From an uncultured bacterium (GTDB lineage: Bacteria; Actinomycetota; Coriobacteriia; Coriobacteriales; Atopobiaceae), in the NCBI GenBank assembly GCA_905214175.1, contig CAJMLD010000084.1, forward strand, positions 1 through 6,721: a stretch of DNA of 6,721 nucleotides, written 5' to 3'. Below are positions 1-3,786 of this stretch, piece after piece; position 1 is the first letter of the stretch; each line of letters begins with the position of its first letter. The translations under genes and the position numbers were made by a program. Below the pieces are notes generated by a model that worked only from the letters and a program-made list of their open reading frames with translations, made no database searches and was not told the origin of the DNA.

Positions 1-45
1 CTTGCAGCCGTACATCGTTAAGTCTGGGCTTTCTTCCCCCCGCTG

Positions 46-115
46 GCCTTTTGCCTCTTTGCCTGCGGCGAGTTCGCGAAGCGCTGTTTGAGCAGCAGGC
101 GAAGAGGCAAAAGGC
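46..115 (+). repeat. 21-bp inverted repeat (hairpin) in the leader of the AICAR formyltransferase gene
   Basis: The arms at 46-66 and 95-115 are complementary over all 21 positions if transcribed from the + strand. The single non-Watson-Crick pair (T60 with G101) becomes G-U in + strand RNA but A-C in a - strand RNA, which favours a + strand function. The 28-nt loop contains the small palindrome TTCGCGAA (73-80). The stem ends 8 nt before the Shine-Dalgarno sequence, so it does not cover the ribosome site. No T-run follows, so it does not look like a normal intrinsic terminator. It could be an RNase III-type processing site, an mRNA-stabilising 5' stem, or an attenuator for the gene upstream. 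The structure is certain; the role is inferred. Confidence 0.7.
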
Positions 116-135
116 ACAAAGAAGAAAGGAAACGT

Positions 136-1314
136 ATGAACTCGCTTGAACTCAAGTACGGCTGCAATCCCAACCAGAAGCCCGCACGCATCTTCATGCG
201 GGACGGCTCAGATCTGCCCGTTACGGTGCTCTCGGGCACGCCGGGCTACATCAACTTCCTCGATGCCCTCAACTCCTGGCAGCTCGTGCGCGAGCTGCGC
301 GAGGCAACCGGCATGCCCGCAGCGGCGTCGTTCAAGCACGTCTCGCCAGCTGGCGCGGCCGTGGGCACGCCCCTCTCCGAGGAGGACAAGAAGGCCTTCT
401 TCGTGGACGACGAGGGCGAGCTCACGCCCATCGCCTGCGCCTACATCCGCGCGCGCGGCGCAGACCGCATGAGCTCCTTTGGCGACTGGGCGGCCCTCTC
501 CGACACCTGCGACGAGCGCACGGCCCGCTACCTCAAACACGAGGTCTCGGACGGCATCATCGCGCCGGGCTACACGCCCGAGGCGCTCGAGATCCTGCGC
601 TCCAAGAAGCATGGCAAGTACAACGTGGTCCAGATTGACCCCAACTACGTCTGTCCGGCGGTCGAGCACAAGGACGTCTTTGGCATCACCTTCGAGCAGG
701 GGCACAACTTCTCGAAGATTGACCGCGACCTTCTCGCCAACGTGGTCACCAAGAAGAAAGACATCCCCGAGGCCGCCAAGATTGACATGATTGTGAGTCT
801 CATCACCCTCAAGTACACGCAGTCAAACTCCGTGTGCTACGTGAAGGACGGCCAGGCCATTGGCGTTGGCGCCGGCCAGCAGAGCCGCATCCACTGCACG
901 CGCCTTGCCGGCAGCAAGGCCGACACCTGGTGGCTGCGCCGTCACCCCAAGGTGCTTGGCCTGCGCTTTGTTGACGGCATCCACCGCCCCGACCGCGATA
1001 ACGCCATCGACCTCTATATCTCGGACGAGCACGACGACGTCCTGGCCGACGGCGCCTGGCAGCGTATCTTTGCCGAGAAGCCCGAGGTGCTTGGCGCAGA
1101 CGAGAAGCGCGAGTGGCTGGCGCAGCAGACGGGCGTGACACTGGGCTCCGACGCCTTCTTCCCCTTTGGCGACAACATCGAGCGCGCCCACCGCTCCGGC
1201 GTGACCTACGTCGCCGAGCCCGGCGGATCCATCCGTGACGACAACGTGATTGAGGTCGCCGACCGCTATGGCATGGCGATGTGCTTCACGGGCCTGAGGC
1301 TGTTCCACCACTAG
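136..1314 (+). CDS. purH: Stand-alone AICAR formyltransferase (C-terminal half of PurH)
   Basis: This 392-aa protein corresponds to the AICAR transformylase domain of bifunctional PurH. It would transfer a formyl group from 10-formyl-tetrahydrofolate to AICAR, giving FAICAR, the penultimate step of de novo IMP synthesis in the cytosol. Visible family signatures are the catalytic Lys-His in SFKHVSPAG (K67, H68), SNSVCY (230-235), GVGAGQQSR (243-251), SDAFFPFGDN (338-347) and the C-terminal end LRLFHH, which matches the end of animal PurH as I recall it. The N-terminal IMP cyclohydrolase (MGS-like) domain is absent, yet the protein is not truncated: its length equals the intact transformylase domain of about 393 residues. 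The start at 136 is chosen because GAAAGGA (124-130) lies 5 nt upstream; a longer reading from 88 would cut into the leader hairpin. A separate IMP cyclohydrolase must close the ring and is not in this window. Transcription ends at the hairpin 1354-1390. Confidence 0.93.
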   Translation: MNSLELKYGCNPNQKPARIFMRDGSDLPVTVLSGTPGYINFLDALNSWQLVRELREATGMPAAASFKHVSPAGAAVGTPLSEEDKKAFFVDDEGELTPIACAYIRARGADRMSSFGDWAALSDTCDERTARYLKHEVSDGIIAPGYTPEALEILRSKKHGKYNVVQIDPNYVCPAVEHKDVFGITFEQGHNFSKIDRDLLANVVTKKKDIPEAAKIDMIVSLITLKYTQSNSVCYVKDGQAIGVGAGQQSRIHCTRLAGSKADTWWLRRHPKVLGLRFVDGIHRPDRDNAIDLYISDEHDDVLADGAWQRIFAEKPEVLGADEKREWLAQQTGVTLGSDAFFPFGDNIERAHRSGVTYVAEPGGSIRDDNVIEVADRYGMAMCFTGLRLFHH

Positions 1315-1353
1315 AGTTTGGGCTTAGGCCTCATAAACGGCGCCCTTGTCTTT

Positions 1354-1396
1354 CTCGCCGTCCTGCTTGTCTCCCTGGCAGGACGGCGAGTTGCTT
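1354..1396 (+). terminator. Intrinsic terminator after the AICAR formyltransferase gene
   Basis: A perfect 13-bp GC-rich stem (1354-1366 with 1378-1390) encloses an 11-nt loop and is followed by TTGCTTTATT (1391-1400), a broken T-run. It lies 39 nt after the stop codon at 1312-1314, which is a normal place for a Rho-independent terminator of that gene. It also insulates the toxin-antitoxin promoter just downstream from read-through. Confidence 0.85.
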
Positions 1397-1412
1397 TATT
1401 CGGGCTGCTTCC

Positions 1413-1441
1413 TTCCTAATGTAGCCACATTCTTATATTAT
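1413..1441 (+). promoter_or_regulatory. Probable promoter of the toxin-antitoxin operon
   Basis: TTCCTA (1413-1418) and TATTAT (1436-1441) are separated by 17 bp. The -10 element matches the sigma-70 consensus at 5 of 6 bases; the -35 element is weak, with 3 of 6. An alternative -10 is TATATT (1434-1439). This AT-rich patch stands out in a GC-rich window and sits directly before the antitoxin ribosome site, with both operator repeats overlapping it. The exact boxes are uncertain. Confidence 0.45.
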
Positions 1442-1451
1442 GTAGCCACAT
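1419..1451 (+). promoter_or_regulatory. Twin operator repeats for autoregulation of the toxin-antitoxin operon
   Basis: The 12-mer ATGTAGCCACAT occurs at 1419-1430 and again, identically, at 1440-1451. The start-to-start distance is 21 bp, or two helical turns, which would put both copies on the same face of the DNA. Each copy is itself nearly palindromic (ATGT, 4-nt centre, ACAT; 10 of 12 positions symmetric), as expected for a dimeric binding site. The first copy fills the -35/-10 spacer and the second overlaps the -10 region and the likely transcription start, so bound protein should block RNA polymerase. Antitoxins of the Phd/YefM family are known to repress their own operons, alone or with the toxin. 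Binding here is inferred. Confidence 0.7.
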
Positions 1452-1465
1452 CCTAAGGAGACGAC

Positions 1466-1753
1466 ATGGCAACAGCACTTACACCCGTTGGGGTCCGGGA
1501 GGTAAAGAACCGCTTTAGCGAGCTCGCCGCAGAGGTGAATGCGACTGGCCGAACACTGGTTGTGCTGCGAAACAACAAGCCCTGGGTGACGATTGCCCCA
1601 GCAGACGCCGAGTCGGCTGAGCGGAGAAGGCGTGCAGAAGCGCTCGAGGCCCTCACGCAAAGCATCGAGTCGGCAGCGGATGAACCCGCCTGGGACGCAT
1701 CCCTCTCGGACAAGGAGCTTCTGGGGGAAGAGAGGGAGAGGCGCTTTGGCTAA
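1466..1753 (+). CDS. Phd/YefM-family antitoxin of a type II toxin-antitoxin system
   Basis: This 95-aa protein has the two-part plan of Phd/YefM antitoxins. An N-terminal DNA-binding and dimerisation fold (about residues 7-47) contains VGVREVKNRFSEL (8-20), a central strand with TLVVLRNNKPWVTIAP (30-45), and then a charged C-terminal helical region (about 50-95) ending in EERERRFG. The tail, rich in acidic and arginine residues (WDASLSDKELLGEERE), is expected to wrap and neutralise the toxin. Start at ATG 1466 is supported by AAGGAG (1455-1460) with a 5-nt spacer. Twin operator repeats lie directly upstream, and the PIN-domain toxin gene overlaps its last 8 nt. Phd-type antitoxins are best known with Doc or YoeB toxins but also occur with PIN toxins; the partner here is clear from position. 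The family call is strong; repression and neutralisation follow from family knowledge. Confidence 0.85.
   Translation: MATALTPVGVREVKNRFSELAAEVNATGRTLVVLRNNKPWVTIAPADAESAERRRRAEALEALTQSIESAADEPAWDASLSDKELLGEERERRFG
1734..1741 (+). promoter_or_regulatory. Ribosome binding site that fixes the toxin start at TTG
   Basis: GGGAGAGG lies inside the end of the antitoxin reading frame and ends 4 nt before TTG 1746-1748 (core GGGAG about 7 nt away). It is the only good Shine-Dalgarno sequence correctly placed for the PIN-domain frame. The in-frame ATG at 1593 lies deep inside the antitoxin gene and would add 51 residues unrelated to a PIN domain. Confidence 0.65.
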
Positions 1754-2177
1754 GGTTGTCTTGGATACAAACATTGTTCTCGACTACCTCAGCGCAGGCC
1801 GGCCGTGCCACGCCGAGGCAGCTAGTTTGCTTGAGGGCCTCATCGAATGTGACGTTGTCCCCGTGGTTCCTGCCGGCTGCCTCAAAGACACGTATTACAT
1901 CTTGTGTCGGCATTACCACAACGAACCACTTGTACGAGAGCGTTTGAATGCATTCCGCAGGGTTGTTGAGGTACAGCCGCTCACAAACGAGGTGCTTGAT
2001 GCGGCGTTCTCATCGAACGGGCCGGACCTTGAGGACGCCATGGTGCGCGCAACGGCAGAGCTTCTCGGCGCCAAAGCGATTATCACGCGTGATGCAACGG
2101 CATACCGTGGCTCGAGCGTGCCCGCCATGGACGCCGCCGTCTTCTGCCAGTCGCTTTCCCCTTCCTTCCCTCAATAG
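1746..2177 (+). CDS. PIN-domain toxin (VapC-like ribonuclease), TTG start
   Basis: The 143-aa product is a single PIN domain, probably a Mg2+-dependent endoribonuclease that acts on RNA when the antitoxin is lost. The N-terminal strand carries the first catalytic aspartate in VVLDTNIVLDYL (D7). LKDTYYIL (46-53) holds a probable second acidic position (D48). GPDLEDAMV (92-100) supplies D94, E96 and D97, and AIITRD (111-116) supplies D116, so the acidic cluster looks intact. The start is taken as TTG 1746 because the PIN fold begins there and a Shine-Dalgarno sequence precedes it. It overlaps the antitoxin stop by 8 nt, which suggests coupled translation and less toxin than antitoxin. Codon choice is more mixed and more A/T-rich than in the purine and transport genes, in keeping with a transferable cassette. 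The RNA target cannot be read from the sequence. Confidence 0.85.
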   Translation: MAKVVLDTNIVLDYLSAGRPCHAEAASLLEGLIECDVVPVVPAGCLKDTYYILCRHYHNEPLVRERLNAFRRVVEVQPLTNEVLDAAFSSNGPDLEDAMVRATAELLGAKAIITRDATAYRGSSVPAMDAAVFCQSLSPSFPQ

Positions 2178-2207
2178 CAAATCGTCTATCGCCGCTCCTT
2201 TCCGTTC

Positions 2208-2292
2208 TCGTTCTTTATCGGTATCTGTGAATGTCGCCTCTCGCTACCTGGGTAAATGTGGGGCCGACTTAACAGAAACCGATAAAGAGCGG
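2208..2292 (+). repeat. Imperfect inverted repeat in the convergent intergenic region
   Basis: The core arms 2212-2228 and 2272-2288 pair at 16 of 17 positions, with one A/A mismatch (2223, 2277). Two Watson-Crick pairs and two G-U pairs extend the stem outward to 2208 and 2292. The 43-nt centre has no strong structure. The G-U pairs form only in + strand RNA. No T-run follows, so it is not a standard terminator. It may be a fold at the 3' end of the toxin transcript, a remnant of a small mobile element, or a protein-binding site. No further copy was seen in the window. Confidence 0.5.
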
Positions 2293-2336
2293 AGGAGAAG
2301 GGGAAGAGAGCGAGGAGAGGAGAGAAGGGCAAGGGG
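2284..2336 (+). repeat. 53-nt near-pure purine tract
   Basis: Only three of 53 bases are pyrimidines (2290, 2311, 2330); the rest is an irregular G/A run of GAGGAG- and GAGAGG-like units. It lies between the toxin stop (2177) and the end of the convergent TrkA gene (2455) and holds no credible gene. Such one-strand purine runs can form unusual DNA structures or affect transcription, but nothing here shows a specific job. Confidence 0.6.
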
Positions 2337-2378
2337 CGTCTCGCAGGCAACGACGTTGGAAGCCAGCCTAAGGAGCAG

Positions 2379-2416
2379 GCCACCCCGGATGCCCTGAGCG
2401 TGGCATCCGGGGTGGC
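2379..2416. terminator. Strong 15-bp hairpin between convergent genes, probable terminator
   Basis: The arms 2379-2393 and 2402-2416 are perfectly complementary, 15 bp and GC-rich, with an 8-nt loop. It lies 39 bp past the stop of the second TrkA gene (- strand) and about 200 bp past the toxin stop (+ strand). Neither side has a long T-run: the + side reads GGCTTTCC and the - side CTGCTCCTTA. It may act in both directions, most likely chiefly for the - strand ATPase-TrkA operon. Confidence 0.65.
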
Positions 2417-2454
2417 GGCTTTCCGCAATAGACATCTCGGTGACAAGGGACCAC

Positions 2455-3114
2455 CTAGGCAAAGGCGCGACGAAGCGCTCCGCGAGCCTTCTCGCTCGCA
2501 AAGGCAAGGATGTTGTCGCCCTCGCAGAGGCCGGTATCCCCCTTGGGGATGATAGTGTCACCGGCGCGGTCGATAGCGATGATCACCGTCTCGTCGGGGA
2601 GCTGCAGCTCGCTCACGCTCTTGCCGGCAGCGCCAGACCCCGGGCGAATCTCAATCTGCACGAGTGCGTGGTTGTCCTTGCCCAGGCGCATGATCGTGAA
2701 CACGTCCTCCATGTCGAGCCCCTCCTGAACGGAGCGCGCGAGGAGGTCGGCCTGGTTGATGCCCACGTCGACGCCCATTGACTCGTTGAACATCCAGGCG
2801 TTCTTGGGGTTGTTCACACGCGCAACAACGCGGGGGACCTGGTACTCGACCTTCGCAAGGGTCGAAACAACCAGGTTGACCTCGTCACTTCCCGTCGCGG
2901 CGATGACCACGTCGGCGTTGAGGATTCCAGACTTCTCGAGAATCTCAGGACTCGTCCCGTTTCCGCAGACGATGTCCAGGCCGGGAAGGGCGGCGCGGAT
3001 CTTCTCGACAGCCGCCTTTCTATTCTCAATGATCGTGACCGAGGAACCGTCGTCCTTGAGGATGGGTGCGAGGTAGGTCCCCGTCTTGCCACCGCCCACA
3101 ATGATGATTTGCAT
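2455..3114 (-). CDS. trkA: TrkA-family RCK/KTN potassium transport regulator, second copy
   Basis: This 219-aa cytosolic regulator has one TrkA_N (RCK_N) domain followed by one TrkA_C domain. The N-terminal Rossmann fold (about 1-125) opens with IIIVGGGKTG (GxGxxG at 7-12), has an acidic residue at the end of strand 2 (E30) as in NAD(H)-binding proteins, and carries ATGSDEVN (73-80). The TrkA_C domain (about 134-216) ends with a loop of DTIIPKGDT type and GDNILAFAS. Proteins of this family sense NAD(H) or adenine nucleotides and gate Trk/Ktr K+ channels. E. coli TrkA has two such N+C units in one chain of about 458 residues; here each unit is a separate gene. ATG 3114 is preceded by a G-run (GGGGGGA, 3121-3127) that overlaps the stop of the upstream copy, and the 12-bp gap implies coupled translation. 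A hairpin at 2379-2416 follows. No TrkH or KtrB gene is visible. Confidence 0.9.
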   Translation of the reverse strand: MQIIIVGGGKTGTYLAPILKDDGSSVTIIENRKAAVEKIRAALPGLDIVCGNGTSPEILEKSGILNADVVIAATGSDEVNLVVSTLAKVEYQVPRVVARVNNPKNAWMFNESMGVDVGINQADLLARSVQEGLDMEDVFTIMRLGKDNHALVQIEIRPGSGAAGKSVSELQLPDETVIIAIDRAGDTIIPKGDTGLCEGDNILAFASEKARGALRRAFA

Positions 3115-3126
3115 GAGAAATCCCCC

Positions 3127-3780
3127 CTACTCCGTCTTGCCCAGAATATGAGCGAACTTCTCCAGGGAGCTGCTCGCCACTGCCGCATACACCACGTCAC
3201 CGTGGCCCAACAGGGTCCCAGACGTTGGAATGAAGGTCTGGTTGTTGTGAGAAAGCGCGATGACCTTGATCTCGCCGACTACCGTAATCTCCTTGACTGG
3301 CCGATTCTCCAGCAGGGACGGCACGTCGGCACGCACGATCTGCACCGCGCCCGTACCCAACTCGAAGACGGAGTCCTGCTGGTGATAGGTGAGGAGTTCG
3401 CAAGCCCTGCGCACGCCCCAGTCGGTTGTCGAGATGGTCTGGATGCCCAGCCTACGATACGTCTCGGCCTTGGTCACGTCGTACATTCGGGCAATGACGC
3501 GTGGCACCCTGTAGGAGTCGCGGGCGATGCGCGCAATCACGATGTTCGCCTCGTCCGAGGTGGTGCAGGAAATGACCGCCTCGGCGCGGTCGATGCCGGC
3601 CTTCGCGAGGACGTCACGGTCGAAGCCAACGCCTGCGAGCTTGCGGCCGGTGTATTCCTCGCCGAGTTCCTCGAGGCGCTCGGGGTTCTGGTCGATGGCG
3701 CACACGTTGTGCCCCTGGCGATCGAGCTTCCTCGCGAGCCCTATGCCCATGCGTCCGAGTCCAACGATGATAACGTTCAT
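3127..3780 (-). CDS. trkA: TrkA-family RCK/KTN potassium transport regulator, first copy
   Basis: This 217-aa protein has the same plan as its downstream neighbour but is clearly diverged from it, so the pair is not a recent duplication. The Rossmann fold starts with VIIVGLGRMG (GxGxxG at 7-12), D30 closes strand 2 and favours NAD(H), and TSDEANIV (74-81) replaces the usual TGSDEVN motif. VPRVIARMYD (92-101) and IQTISTTDWGVRR (113-125) form the second half of the fold. The C-terminal TrkA_C domain (about 134-213) is complete, with FIPTSGT (183-189) and GHGDVVYAA (192-200). The two copies probably form a mixed assembly equivalent to the two halves of E. coli TrkA. The start codon lies 6 bp after the ATPase stop, and AGGTAGGA (3785-3792) at that stop serves as ribosome site, so this gene should be translated with the pump gene. 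Whether it controls the pump or a distant Trk channel is not shown. Confidence 0.9.
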   Translation of the reverse strand: MNVIIVGLGRMGIGLARKLDRQGHNVCAIDQNPERLEELGEEYTGRKLAGVGFDRDVLAKAGIDRAEAVISCTTSDEANIVIARIARDSYRVPRVIARMYDVTKAETYRRLGIQTISTTDWGVRRACELLTYHQQDSVFELGTGAVQIVRADVPSLLENRPVKEITVVGEIKVIALSHNNQTFIPTSGTLLGHGDVVYAAVASSSLEKFAHILGKTE

Positions 3781-3786
3781 GACGTC

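Noticed and set aside
1..21. Possible last codons of an upstream + strand gene (LAAVHR, then TAA 19-21)
   Set aside because: Six codons and a stop occur easily by chance; other frames are open across the same bases. A gene ending here is plausible but cannot be supported.
88..135. N-terminal extension of the formyltransferase from ATG 88
   Set aside because: It would code through the right arm of the leader hairpin and gives a very basic 16-residue stretch absent from the family. GAAAGGA before ATG 136 is a much better ribosome site.
46..135. Purine or ZTP riboswitch in the purine gene leader
   Set aside because: The leader is dominated by one long stem. I see neither the three-way junction with conserved loops of purine riboswitches nor the pseudoknot plan of ZTP riboswitches.
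208..1311. Two long - strand frames opposite the AICAR formyltransferase gene
   Set aside because: The sense strand encodes a full-length conserved enzyme; the antisense products show no recognisable motif and no ribosome site.
1419..1451. CRISPR-like repeat pair
   Set aside because: Only two copies of a 12-mer with a 9-bp gap, placed over a promoter. This fits an operator, not an array.
1948..2397. + strand frame overlapping the toxin and running through the intergenic region
   Set aside because: Low-complexity Arg/Ser-rich translation, a different frame from the PIN domain, and it ends inside the terminator-like hairpin.
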